Origin: an uncultured Lachnospiraceae bacterium
GTDB taxonomy: Bacteria; Bacillota; Clostridia; Lachnospirales; Lachnospiraceae
DNA length: 64,000 nucleotides
Assembly (NCBI GenBank): GCA_945919075.1
Contig: CAMEIX010000002.1
Location: 62,001 to 126,000, forward strand
Direction: 5' to 3'
Below the pieces are notes generated by a model. It did not search any database. It saw only the letters and a program-made list of their open reading frames with translations, and had not been told where the DNA came from. Below, in pieces: positions 52,761-61,937 of the stretch (position 1 is the first letter of the stretch; each line of letters begins with the position of its first letter). The position numbers and the translations under genes are program-made.

Positions 52761-53984
52761 ATGGATGGCATGTTGTCCCAGGACGAAATTAATGCGCTTT
52801 TAAGTGGGATGGATCTGACGGACAGTGGCAATGTAACTGAACCGGCACCAGACCCGGAAAAAGAACTTTTAAGTGATATGGAAAAGGATGCAATCGGTGA
52901 AGTGGCGAACATCAGCATGGGCTCCAGTGCAACCACATTGTATTCCTTGGTTGGGAAAAAAGTAAATATTACCACGCCGGTTGTTACCATTGCGCAGTGG
53001 AAAAATGTTCTGGAAGAGTATTTAAAACCCTGTGTTTTTATTCAGATTAAATATACCAAGGGACTTGACGGAAGCAATATTTTAGTCCTTCGTGAGCAGG
53101 ATGTGAAGGTTATTACAGACCTGATGATGGGCGGAGACGGAACCAATGTGGAAGGGGAAATTACGGAACTTCACTTAAGTGCCATTTCGGAAGCCATGAA
53201 TCAGATGATGGGGGCATCCGCCACCTCACTTTCTTCCATGCTTGGTACCGTTATCGATATCAGCCCGCCGGAATCCAGCCTGATTGATCTTACAGAATAT
53301 CATGACGGAGCGGATGTTTCTCCATTCCTTGGCGGAGACTTTGTTAAAATTGCATTCCGAATGCAGATTGAGGATTTGGTTGACAGTACCATTATGCAGC
53401 TGTACCCCATCGAATTTGCAAAAACCATTATCAATACTTTTATGGTTCAGCCTGAAGAAAATGTACCGGAACCGGCTCCTATGCCGGAACCTGCAGTAAC
53501 TCCTGCTCAGCCGCAGGCTGTTATGCCTGATGCTTCCCAGATGAGTATGCCGCAGATGGGAATGCCGAATATGGGTATGCCGCAGATGAGTATGCCGCAG
53601 ATGGGAATGCCGAATATGGGTATGCCACAGATGGGAATGCCTCAGATGTATATGCCTCCGCAGGCACAAATGCCTCAGATGGCACAGGGCGGAGTAAATA
53701 TACAGCCTGCCCAGTTCCAGAGTTTTAACAGTACCACTACCATTCCGGGACAGGAAAATATCGGTCTGATTATGGATGTTCCCTTAGAGGTAACGGTTGA
53801 ACTTGGCCGGACCACAAAATCCATTTCCGAGATCCTGGATTTTGCACCCGGCAGTATTATTGAACTGGACCGAATTGCCGGTGAACCGATTGACGTATTG
53901 GTGAATGGAAAATATGTAGCCAAAGGTGAAGTAGTAGTAATTGAAGAAAGCTTTGGTATTCGTGTAACTGAGATCATAAAATAG
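52761..53984 (+). CDS. fliY: Flagellar switch / CheY-P phosphatase FliY
   Basis: A 407-residue protein with FliY architecture: an N-terminal LSQDEINALLSGM CheY-P docking peptide, a CheC-like phosphatase domain (about 35-225; AIGEVANISMGSSATTL and ISEAMNQMMGASATSL each carry the ExxN site residues), a Met/Pro-rich linker, and a C-terminal FliN/SpoA domain (about 328-405). FliY replaces FliN in the C-ring and dephosphorylates CheY-P. The linker contains near-identical 45-base repeats, which is unusual. cheY follows. Confidence 0.95.
   Translation: MDGMLSQDEINALLSGMDLTDSGNVTEPAPDPEKELLSDMEKDAIGEVANISMGSSATTLYSLVGKKVNITTPVVTIAQWKNVLEEYLKPCVFIQIKYTKGLDGSNILVLREQDVKVITDLMMGGDGTNVEGEITELHLSAISEAMNQMMGASATSLSSMLGTVIDISPPESSLIDLTEYHDGADVSPFLGGDFVKIAFRMQIEDLVDSTIMQLYPIEFAKTIINTFMVQPEENVPEPAPMPEPAVTPAQPQAVMPDASQMSMPQMGMPNMGMPQMSMPQMGMPNMGMPQMGMPQMYMPPQAQMPQMAQGGVNIQPAQFQSFNSTTTIPGQENIGLIMDVPLEVTVELGRTTKSISEILDFAPGSIIELDRIAGEPIDVLVNGKYVAKGEVVVIEESFGIRVTEIIK
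53541..53630 (+). repeat. Tandem 45-base repeat in the fliY linker
   Basis: Two copies (53541-53585 and 53586-53630) differ at one base and encode the 15-residue unit MSMPQMGMPNMGMPQ; degenerate MPQM units continue to about 53680. Confidence 0.9.
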
Positions 53985-54004
53985 GAAATATAAGGAGTAG
54001 AAAA

Positions 54005-54367
54005 ATGGCAAAAAATATTTTAATCTGTGATGATGCAGCGTTCATGCGTATGATGATCAAAGATATTTTGACAAAGAACGGATATAATGTGGTTGGTGAA
54101 GCTGAAAATGGCTTAAAAGGTATTGAAAAGTACAATGAATTACATCCGGATCTCGTTCTTATGGACATTACCATGCCGGAAATGGACGGTATTTCGGCAC
54201 TCAGAGGCATCAAAAAAGCAGATCCGAATGCTACTGTTATTATGTGTTCCGCGATGGGTCAGCAGGCAATGGTTATTGAATCCATTCAGGCAGGTGCCAA
54301 AGACTTTATTGTGAAACCTTTCCAGGCGGATCGTGTACTGGAAGCAGTGAAAAAGGTTGTGGGATAA
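54005..54367 (+). CDS. cheY: Chemotaxis response regulator CheY
   Basis: A 120-residue single receiver domain: acidic pocket Asp9-Asp10, acceptor Asp54 in LVLMDITMPEMDG, the switch Ser in MCSAMG and Lys in VKPF. CheY-P binds FliM/FliY and sets rotation. Location after fliY is as in B. subtilis. AAGGAG precedes the ATG. Confidence 0.96.
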   Translation: MAKNILICDDAAFMRMMIKDILTKNGYNVVGEAENGLKGIEKYNELHPDLVLMDITMPEMDGISALRGIKKADPNATVIMCSAMGQQAMVIESIQAGAKDFIVKPFQADRVLEAVKKVVG

Positions 54368-54747
54368 TGCGTTTTGAAATTATGGTGCAGTCGGGCGGCA
54401 GTTTGGATGGTTTTGTACAGTTGATTACAGTACTGATTATTTTTATTGTCGTTCTGGCGGCGGCTTTATTTACTTCAAAGTGGATTGCCGGATATCAAAA
54501 ACAGCATAAAGGAAAAAACATTGATATCATTGAAACGGCACCGCTTGGTACCGGAAAATATCTGCAAATTGTAAAGGTTGCAAAGACTTATGTCGCCATT
54601 GCGGTTTGTAAGGATACGGTTACTGTGCTTGCTACATTACCGGAAGAAGACATCGAGTATCCGGTAGTGCAGGAAAAGCCCTCATTCAATTTCAGAGAAC
54701 TTTTTCAAAAGGCAAAAGAGAATGGAAATGACAAGGATATTGAATAA
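54367..54747 (+). CDS. fliO: Flagellar export gate protein FliO
   Basis: A 126-residue protein with one membrane helix (about 18-37) and a small cytoplasmic beta-domain (IIETAPLGTGKYLQIVKVAK). FliO aids assembly of the FliP ring. It starts on the last base of the cheY stop and overlaps the start of fliP by 26 bases. Assigned from layout, the family block and gene order. Confidence 0.85.
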   Translation: MRFEIMVQSGGSLDGFVQLITVLIIFIVVLAAALFTSKWIAGYQKQHKGKNIDIIETAPLGTGKYLQIVKVAKTYVAIAVCKDTVTVLATLPEEDIEYPVVQEKPSFNFRELFQKAKENGNDKDIE

Positions 54748-55582
54748 ACGAATATGGAAGATCATATGCCTGCTGGTTACGGTGGGCATATTGTGTATTA
54801 TACCCGCATATCGAGTAAACGCAACCGAACAGGGTGGCGGTAATGATACCACTATAATACGGGAACCCGGAAGTTCGGAAGCTGCGGAAGAACTGGGTGA
54901 ACTGAATATTGCAAATACCGTTACGATACAGTACAAAGACGGAAACGGGCAACTAAATGGAGCACTGAGAATTTTGTTAGTGCTTACTTTGATTGCCATA
55001 TTGCCGATTATTGTAATGTGCGTGACTTCCTTCACCCGTATCATCATTGTATTGCATTTTACACGGGCGGCACTCAATACGCAGACGGCACCGCCCAATC
55101 AGATTCTGATTGGTCTGGCTTTGTTTCTGACCTTGTTTATTATGACCCCTACGTTTACACAGATTTATGAAGATGCATTTGTTCCCTATAACAACGGACA
55201 AATAGACGATACACAGGCTCTGGAGGCTGCAGTCGGGCCTTTGCGGGAATTTATGTATGGGGAGACCCAGGCAAAAGATGTGGAGTTGTTTATGGGGATT
55301 GCAAGACAGGAGTGGGATGGCGACCTGGAGGATATTCCCATAACGGTTCTGGTTCCCAGTTTTATGATTAGTGAACTTAGAACAGCCTTTTTCATCGGAT
55401 TTTTGATTTATATTCCATTCATTATCATAGATATGGTGGTGGCATCCACGCTTATGAGTATGGGTATGATGATGTTGCCACCCACAACCATTTCCATGCC
55501 GTTTAAGATCCTGCTCTTTGTTATGGCGGACGGATGGAGTTTGATTATCGGAAGTTTGGTAAAGACTTTTCATTTTTCTTAG
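54722..55582 (+). CDS. fliP: Flagellar export gate protein FliP
   Basis: A 286-residue integral membrane protein with an N-terminal signal-like segment (about 8-35), a variable region, and the FliP core: FTRIIIVLHFTRAALNTQT, PPNQILIGLALFLT and the C-terminal MGMMMLPPTTISMPFKILLF. Five FliP subunits form the export pore. It starts within the end of fliO, showing translational coupling. Confidence 0.96.
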   Translation: MEMTRILNKRIWKIICLLVTVGILCIIPAYRVNATEQGGGNDTTIIREPGSSEAAEELGELNIANTVTIQYKDGNGQLNGALRILLVLTLIAILPIIVMCVTSFTRIIIVLHFTRAALNTQTAPPNQILIGLALFLTLFIMTPTFTQIYEDAFVPYNNGQIDDTQALEAAVGPLREFMYGETQAKDVELFMGIARQEWDGDLEDIPITVLVPSFMISELRTAFFIGFLIYIPFIIIDMVVASTLMSMGMMMLPPTTISMPFKILLFVMADGWSLIIGSLVKTFHFS

Positions 55583-55598
55583 GAGTTAGGAGTAAGTT

Positions 55599-55868
55599 AT
55601 GAGCGTAGAGGCAGTAAGTGAAATAGCAAACAAAGCTTTGTTTATAATTATAGAGGCTTCTCTGCCTTGTTTGCTTATATCACTGATTGTAGGTCTTTTA
55701 ATCAGTATTTTTCAGACAGTTACATCCATACAGGAACAGACGCTGACCTTTGTGCCGAAGATTATTTCGATTTTTATCGTGTTAATGCTCTTTGGCAAAT
55801 GGATATTAAACCTGATTATTGATTTTATGACAGAACTCTGGCTGAATTTCTCGGCTTATGTAAAGTGA
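55599..55868 (+). CDS. fliQ: Flagellar export gate protein FliQ
   Basis: An 89-residue protein of two membrane helices. The family block LISLIVGLLISIFQTVTSIQ, followed by EQTLTFVPKI, is clear. Four FliQ subunits wrap the FliPR pore. AGGAGTTAGGAG precedes the ATG. Confidence 0.95.
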   Translation: MSVEAVSEIANKALFIIIEASLPCLLISLIVGLLISIFQTVTSIQEQTLTFVPKIISIFIVLMLFGKWILNLIIDFMTELWLNFSAYVK

Positions 55869-55881
55869 TGAGGGAACAGGT

Positions 55882-56664
55882 ATGTTAGATATTTCCTTTT
55901 CGTTTCTGGATTTGGAATACTTTTTACTGATATTGGTACGAATTTCCTGTTTTATCTTTATCGCTCCTTTTTTTAGTATACGGGGGATACCGAACCAGGT
56001 GAAGATTGCGTTTTCTTTCTTTACGGCGATGTTAATCTATACTGTGCTGACACCCCATGAAGCAGTCGTTTATGATTCGGTTCTCGCCTATGCGGTCATT
56101 GTGGTAAAGGAAGCGGTTACGGGACTTTTGTTAGGGTTTTCCGCTAATATCTGTACGGCAATTGTAAATTTTGCCGGAGCTGTTGCAGATATGGAGACCG
56201 GGCTATCCATGGTTACGCTGATGGACCCCACTACTAAGGAGCAGACCAGTATTACCGGAGCCTATTACCAGTATGTGATTATGTTGATGTTAGTCGCAAG
56301 CGGGATGTACCGTTATCTTTTCGGGGCACTGGCGGATTCCTTTACCCTGATTCCGGTAAATGGTGCGATATTTCGCGGAGAAAATCTGGTAGCGACACTG
56401 GTAACGTTTTTGAGTGATTATATCATCATAGGTTTCCGCATCTGCCTTCCAATCTTTAGCGTGATTTTACTGTTAAATGTCGTACTGGGAGTACTGGCAA
56501 AGGTTTCGCCGCAGATGAATATGTTTGCAGTCGGTATTCAGTTAAAAGTGCTGACCGGACTTTGTGTACTTTTTCTTGCTTCCAATATGCTCTCCGGAGC
56601 TGCTAATTTAATTTTTTCCGAAATCAAAAAAATCACGGTATTGTTTGTGGAGGGCATGATGTGA
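55882..56664 (+). CDS. fliR: Flagellar export gate protein FliR
   Basis: A 260-residue protein with about six to eight membrane helices. ARISCFIFIAPFF-like N-terminus (here VRISCFIFIAPFFSIRGIP) and a MDPTTKEQTSI region are as in other FliR proteins. One FliR copy closes the FliP ring. The stop overlaps the GTG start of flhB by four bases. Confidence 0.95.
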   Translation: MLDISFSFLDLEYFLLILVRISCFIFIAPFFSIRGIPNQVKIAFSFFTAMLIYTVLTPHEAVVYDSVLAYAVIVVKEAVTGLLLGFSANICTAIVNFAGAVADMETGLSMVTLMDPTTKEQTSITGAYYQYVIMLMLVASGMYRYLFGALADSFTLIPVNGAIFRGENLVATLVTFLSDYIIIGFRICLPIFSVILLLNVVLGVLAKVSPQMNMFAVGIQLKVLTGLCVLFLASNMLSGAANLIFSEIKKITVLFVEGMM

Positions 56665-57770
56665 TTTTAGAATATAATCTGCAATTTTTTGCTGAAGGGG
56701 CCGGTGGAGAAAAAACAGAGCCGGCAACAGAAAAGAAATTATCGGATGCCAGAAAAGAAGGACAGGTAGCGAAAAGTAAAGAAGTAGCAAATGCACTTGG
56801 TATTTTGGCATTGTTTTTGATTTTAAAATTATGGGTAGGAATGGTAGGAAAGCAGTTTATTCAACTGTTTTCTGATATATATGACTCCATTCCCGAAGCG
56901 GTGGTTAACTGGAACGGATATCTGCCCGAAAAGGCGATGATGAATGCTTTTGTAAACATTATTTTCCGTACTCTTTTAATTGCCGCACCTATTTTCCTTG
57001 TAGCATTTATTGTGGCGTTTCTCGCGGATTTGTTTCAGGTAAAATGGATGGTGACGGCAAAACCGTTAATGCCGAAGTTCAGTAAATTAAATCCCATCAG
57101 CGGATTCAAACGTATTTTTTCCGTAAATTCCCTGGTGGAGCTGGTGAAAGCCCTGTTAAAGATAGGCTTAATCGGCTACGTTGTATATGCTTTTTTGAAG
57201 GACAGGGTAAATGATATCTACATCCTGTATGATATTCCTTTGACACAGGCGCTTTCCCTGATTTTTGAAATATTGGTTGACATGGGTATACGTATTGCCG
57301 TGGTGTATATCATAATCGCGTTGGCTGATTATATATACCAGAAAGTCAAATTTGCCCATGATATGAGAATGACCAAACAGGAAATCAAAGATGAGTACAA
57401 GCAGCAGGAAGGAGATCCTCAGGTCAAAGGAAGGATTCGTCAGAAGATGCAGGAGGTTTCCAGAAGACGTATGATGCAGAGCCTTCCCCAGGCAGATGTG
57501 GTCATCACCAACCCGACACACTTTGCGGTTGCGGTAAAATATGACCCGGAAACGGCAGATGCACCCATCGTTCTGGCAAAAGGTGCTGATTATATGGCAC
57601 AGAGAATCAAACAGATTGCAAGAGAAAATGAAATTGAAATAGTAGAGAATAAGATTCTTGCAAGAACTCTGTACAATGCCGTGGAGGTGGGGGAAATGAT
57701 TCCGCCGGAACTGTATCAGGGTGTTGCGGAGGTACTTGCATTTGTATATCACCTCAAAGGAAAAGCCTGA
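56661..57770 (+). CDS. flhB: Flagellar export switch protein FlhB
   Basis: A 369-residue protein: a KTEPATEKKLSDARKEGQVA amphipathic start, four membrane helices (about 45-220) and a cytoplasmic domain with the self-cleavage motif Asn284-Pro-Thr-His287. Cleavage lets the export system change substrates after FliK signals that the hook is complete. GTG start with GGAGGG six bases upstream, overlapping the fliR stop. Confidence 0.96.
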   Translation: MILEYNLQFFAEGAGGEKTEPATEKKLSDARKEGQVAKSKEVANALGILALFLILKLWVGMVGKQFIQLFSDIYDSIPEAVVNWNGYLPEKAMMNAFVNIIFRTLLIAAPIFLVAFIVAFLADLFQVKWMVTAKPLMPKFSKLNPISGFKRIFSVNSLVELVKALLKIGLIGYVVYAFLKDRVNDIYILYDIPLTQALSLIFEILVDMGIRIAVVYIIIALADYIYQKVKFAHDMRMTKQEIKDEYKQQEGDPQVKGRIRQKMQEVSRRRMMQSLPQADVVITNPTHFAVAVKYDPETADAPIVLAKGADYMAQRIKQIARENEIEIVENKILARTLYNAVEVGEMIPPELYQGVAEVLAFVYHLKGKA

Positions 57771-57815
57771 AAAATAAATAGATAGGTCTGAAAACAAAAG
57801 AAAGGAGGAGCAGAA

Positions 57816-59858
57816 ATGAACGTCAGATTACAAAAATGGGATGCCGTGGTCGGAATTTACATCCTGGTTGCATTCATTATGTTTATCGTTCCGCTGCCTG
57901 CTTTTCTTTTGGATGTTTTCATGGCTTTTAATATGGCAGTTGCATTTACCATAATGTTTGCCTGTATGTTTGCAAAAGAAGTTCTGGATATGTCCTTTTT
58001 CCCGTCCATGCTTTTGTTTACCACCATTTTCCGTATTGCAATGAACGTTTCGTCCACCCGATACATTTTAACCACCGGTACCTCCGGTAATGTGGTTAAA
58101 ACCTTCGGTAATTTCGTAGGGGGAGGAAACCTGATTGTAGGTGGCATTATCTTTGTGATTCTGATACTGGTACAGTTTCTGGTTATCAACAAAGGTACGG
58201 AACGAGTTGCAGAAGTAACGGCAAGATTTACATTGGATGCGATGCCCGGTAAACAGATGGCTATCGATGCGGACTTAAATACCGGAGCCATTGATGATGC
58301 CGAAGCCAAAAGACGAAGAGATAAGATTCAGCAGGAATCCAGCTTCTTCGGTTCCATGGATGGTGCGGTTAAGTACGTAAAAGGGGATGCAGTAGCAGGT
58401 CTTCTGCTCACCGCAATTAACTTGATCGGCGGTATTGCCATGGGAATGACAAGAGGCGAAGATATCAGCGGAGCCCTTGCTACATATGGTATTCTGACCA
58501 TTGGTGACGGTCTTGTAAGTCAGATTCCGTCATTGTTAATCTCCCTTGCAACCGGTATTTTAGTTACCAAAGGAGGCAAGGAAGCCGAATTCGGACCTAC
58601 TATTATCAAACAGTTATTCGGAATTCCCAAGGCTTTGTATCTGGTTGGAGGTACCCTTTCTTTTCTGGGTATTGTGACATCCTTAAATACCATATTGTTT
58701 TTGGGCATGGGTCTGATTTTTGTAGTGGCAGGCAGACTGACGGCACAGAATCTGGAAACGGCAAACATTGAGTCCCAGGTGGATTCCGAAGAAGTGGCTG
58801 CAGAGGAAATCCGACAGCCCGAGAATGTAAATAGCCTGTTGCAGGTGGACCCCATTGAACTGGAATTTGGTTATGGTATTATTCCTCTGGCGGATGTGAA
58901 CCAGGGTGGTGATCTTTTGGACCGTGTGGTTATGATCCGAAGACAGATTGCGTTAGAACTTGGTACGGTGGTACCGATTATCCGTCTGCGGGATAATATT
59001 CAGTTAAATCCCAACCAGTACATTATAAAGATTAAAGGAATACAGGTCAGCGAAGGGGAAATTCTCTTTGACCATTATATGGCCATGAACCCGGGCTATG
59101 TGGAAGAGGAGATTACCGGTATTCCGACTTTTGAACCCTCCTTCCATCTTCCGGCAATCTGGATAACGGAGGGACAGAGGGAACGGGCAGAAAGTCTGGG
59201 ATATACGGTGGTAGATCCACCTTCCATAATCGCCACACATCTGACGGAAATCATCCGACAGTATATTTCCGAACTGCTTACCAGACAGGATGTACAGAGC
59301 CTTGTTAACAATTTGAAGGAAACAAATCCGGCACTGATAGAAGAACTGATTCCCAAACAGCTTGGACTTGGTGAAATTCAGAAAGTACTTCAGAATCTGT
59401 TAAAAGAGGGTATTTCCATCCGCGATTTGCTCACTATTTTTGAAACACTTGCAGATTATGCGCCTACCACAAGAGATACGGATATCTTGACGGAATACGT
59501 CAGACAGAGTCTGAAACGTGCCATTTCCGGTAAGTATTTTCCTGCCCATGAAACCACGCAGGTGGTGACGTTAGATCCCAAGGTGGAGCAGGAAATCATG
59601 AACAGTGTGAAGCAGACGGAGCAGGGTGCATATCTTACCCTGGATCCGGAAAAGAGCAGGCAGATTATGGATTCTGTGGGCAAAGAAATTCAAAAACTGG
59701 AAAACCTCGGTAAGAGCCCGATTATCATTACTTCTCCCATTGTGAGAATGTACTTTAAGCGTCTGACAGAGGAGTATTATAAGGATTTAATTGTAATATC
59801 ATACAATGAGATAGAGAGTAATATTGAATTACAGTCTGTAGGGATGGTGACAGCATGA
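57816..59858 (+). CDS. flhA: Flagellar export gate platform FlhA
   Basis: A 680-residue protein: about eight membrane helices in the first 310 residues, with the highly conserved FHIPEP-type loop (TARFTLDAMPGKQMAIDADL), and a cytoplasmic ring domain from about 345. It takes up cargo-chaperone complexes and uses the proton gradient for export. Canonical length. AAAGGAGG precedes the ATG. The flhF start overlaps its stop (ATGA). Confidence 0.97.
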   Translation: MNVRLQKWDAVVGIYILVAFIMFIVPLPAFLLDVFMAFNMAVAFTIMFACMFAKEVLDMSFFPSMLLFTTIFRIAMNVSSTRYILTTGTSGNVVKTFGNFVGGGNLIVGGIIFVILILVQFLVINKGTERVAEVTARFTLDAMPGKQMAIDADLNTGAIDDAEAKRRRDKIQQESSFFGSMDGAVKYVKGDAVAGLLLTAINLIGGIAMGMTRGEDISGALATYGILTIGDGLVSQIPSLLISLATGILVTKGGKEAEFGPTIIKQLFGIPKALYLVGGTLSFLGIVTSLNTILFLGMGLIFVVAGRLTAQNLETANIESQVDSEEVAAEEIRQPENVNSLLQVDPIELEFGYGIIPLADVNQGGDLLDRVVMIRRQIALELGTVVPIIRLRDNIQLNPNQYIIKIKGIQVSEGEILFDHYMAMNPGYVEEEITGIPTFEPSFHLPAIWITEGQRERAESLGYTVVDPPSIIATHLTEIIRQYISELLTRQDVQSLVNNLKETNPALIEELIPKQLGLGEIQKVLQNLLKEGISIRDLLTIFETLADYAPTTRDTDILTEYVRQSLKRAISGKYFPAHETTQVVTLDPKVEQEIMNSVKQTEQGAYLTLDPEKSRQIMDSVGKEIQKLENLGKSPIIITSPIVRMYFKRLTEEYYKDLIVISYNEIESNIELQSVGMVTA

Positions 59859-61030
59859 TTATTAAAAAGTTCCAGGGAAAAACAGAAGAGGAAGCAACTG
59901 CATACGCCAAGAAAGAACTGGGTGACGGAGTGGTAATTATGAATGTTCGGAATGTAAAAAGAAAGGGTCTTTTTGCATTTCTTATGGCACCCATCGTGGA
60001 GGTCACGGTAGCACTGGAAGAGGAGACGGAAAACATGATTCCGGTTAAGAAAAAGCCTGAAGTACCCATCGTAACCCCGGTGAATACCGGCGAAATGGAT
60101 ACCATCGGTGAGAAACTGGATAGTCTGCAATCTCTTCTGGAAAGAAAATTAAACAGTGTGGAAATGGAAACAAAAACGGAGAAAGAGGATACCTCAAAGG
60201 CAGAGGAGAAGCCGGTTGAGGAAAAGGATGAAGAGCTGGTCCGTTTCATGAAACTTTTATACAAGGTTATGATTGAAAATGAAGTGGATGAAAAGTATGT
60301 GAATCAGATTATGGATGAGGTTGAGAAGAATCATAAAGCCAATATGCCTTTTGATTATGCTCTTTCCAATGCCTATCAGAAGATGATTTTGAAATTTGGC
60401 AATCCTGCAGAAATAAAGCCGGCTGAAAACGGGGTAAAGGTTATTTTCTTCGTTGGTCCCACAGGGGTCGGGAAGACGACGACCATCGCTAAGATTGCTT
60501 CCAAGTTCCGATTGGAAGAAAAGAAGAAGGTGGCACTGCTTACGGCAGATACTTACCGGATTGCGGCTGCGGAGCAGCTTCGTACCTATGCCAATATTCT
60601 GGAAGTTCCTTTCCGGGTCATTTATACAGCGGAAGAGATTAAGGATGCCATTGCGGAGTTTAAGGAATATGACTATATCTTTGTGGATACGGCCGGTCAT
60701 TCACCCCAAAATGTAGAACAAAAGGAAATCATGATGAGTTTTATCCGCGGAATAGATGCGGAAGCGGAAAAGGAAGTTTTCCTGGTACTGTCTGCTACGA
60801 CCAAGGAACGGGATTTGATGAGCATTGCAGACAGTTATAAGGATGTGGCGGATTATAATCTGATTTTTACCAAGCTTGACGAAACCGGCGCGGTGGGTAA
60901 TCTTTTGAATCTGAAAATGTATACGGGTGCGGAAATTGCTTATATCACCTACGGGCAGAACGTACCGAATGACATTGAAAAGTTCAATCCGCAAAAGACA
61001 GTAAAACAGCTTCTGGGTGGAAAAATCTAA
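59855..61030 (+). CDS. flhF: Flagellar placement GTPase FlhF
   Basis: A 391-residue SRP-family GTPase: the N-terminal B domain is short and charged (about 1-130), the N domain is helical, and the G domain has GPTGVGKTTTIAKIA, VALLTADTYRIAAAEQLRTY and FVDTAGHSP. It directs where and how many flagella form, together with FlhG. It begins inside the flhA stop (ATGA). TAGH in the G3 box is a normal variant. Confidence 0.95.
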   Translation: MIIKKFQGKTEEEATAYAKKELGDGVVIMNVRNVKRKGLFAFLMAPIVEVTVALEEETENMIPVKKKPEVPIVTPVNTGEMDTIGEKLDSLQSLLERKLNSVEMETKTEKEDTSKAEEKPVEEKDEELVRFMKLLYKVMIENEVDEKYVNQIMDEVEKNHKANMPFDYALSNAYQKMILKFGNPAEIKPAENGVKVIFFVGPTGVGKTTTIAKIASKFRLEEKKKVALLTADTYRIAAAEQLRTYANILEVPFRVIYTAEEIKDAIAEFKEYDYIFVDTAGHSPQNVEQKEIMMSFIRGIDAEAEKEVFLVLSATTKERDLMSIADSYKDVADYNLIFTKLDETGAVGNLLNLKMYTGAEIAYITYGQNVPNDIEKFNPQKTVKQLLGGKI

Positions 61031-61052
61031 TTTTACGGAAAGGAAGAGATTT

Positions 61053-61928
61053 ATGGATCAGGCAGAACAATTACGCAACATCATCAAAGCCGAAAACCAT
61101 GCCCGGCCGTTAGCCCGTGTCATCACGGTTACCAGCGGTAAGGGAGGAGTCGGAAAATCGAATACCGCCATCAATCTGGCAATTCAATTCCGTAAAATGG
61201 GACAGCGGGTTATCATACTGGATGCAGATTTCGGACTTGCCAATATTGAGATTATGTTTGGCGCAGTACCCAAATTCAATTTATGTGATCTGATATATCA
61301 GGGGAAGAATATTAAAGATATTATCACATGGGGTCCCATGGATGTGGGTTTCATCTCGGGAGGGTCCGGTATTGCCGGAATGTCCAACTTAAGCCGCGAT
61401 TATTTAATCTATATTATACAGAATCTTGCAGAACTGGATGCCATTGCGGATATCATTATTGTGGATACGGGAGCAGGAATTTCAGATGCGGTTTTGGAGT
61501 TTTTGGTAGCCAGTGGTGAAATTTTACTGGTAACCACACCGGAACCTACTTCCATTACCGATTCCTATTCCCTATTAAAAGCACTCAGTCGGCATCCCCG
61601 GTTTTCGGTAGAAAGTTCCAAGGTAAAGATGATTGCCAATAAAGTGGAAAAAGAAGAGGAAGGACAGGCCCTTTACGGGAAACTGAATGCGGTTGTTTCC
61701 AGGTATCTGAAAATTCCGTTTACCTATCTTGGTGCAGTGAAGCAGGATGGACAATTGTTAAAAGCGGTTATGCAGCAAATGCCCGTTTCCTTACAGAATC
61801 CTACGGCCAGGTCCAGCCTGGATTATGAAAGGATTGCAGCGAAACTGATGAATCGGGATGAAGTGGTACGAAAGAGAGGCATGGCAGGGTTCTTTTCACA
61901 CATTATTACCGGGAAAAAAATGGGCTAG
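61053..61928 (+). CDS. flhG: Flagellar number regulator FlhG (MinD-like)
   Basis: A 291-residue ParA/MinD-type ATPase with the deviant Walker A SGKGGVGKSNTAINLA, the ILDADFGLANIEIMFG switch and a DTGAGIS motif. In other bacteria it stimulates FlhF GTPase and limits flagellar number. The start at 61053 (MDQAEQL) has GGAAAGGAAGAG just upstream; a longer frame from 61017 overlaps flhF. The helix at its C-terminus (KRGMAGFFSHIITGKKMG) may be the membrane-targeting helix. Confidence 0.94.
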   Translation: MDQAEQLRNIIKAENHARPLARVITVTSGKGGVGKSNTAINLAIQFRKMGQRVIILDADFGLANIEIMFGAVPKFNLCDLIYQGKNIKDIITWGPMDVGFISGGSGIAGMSNLSRDYLIYIIQNLAELDAIADIIIVDTGAGISDAVLEFLVASGEILLVTTPEPTSITDSYSLLKALSRHPRFSVESSKVKMIANKVEKEEEGQALYGKLNAVVSRYLKIPFTYLGAVKQDGQLLKAVMQQMPVSLQNPTARSSLDYERIAAKLMNRDEVVRKRGMAGFFSHIITGKKMG

Positions 61929-61937
61929 GAGGATATT

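Noticed and set aside
53541-53690. CRISPR-like repeat array
   Set aside because: The repeats are contiguous, in frame and encode the FliY Met/Pro linker; there are no spacers.
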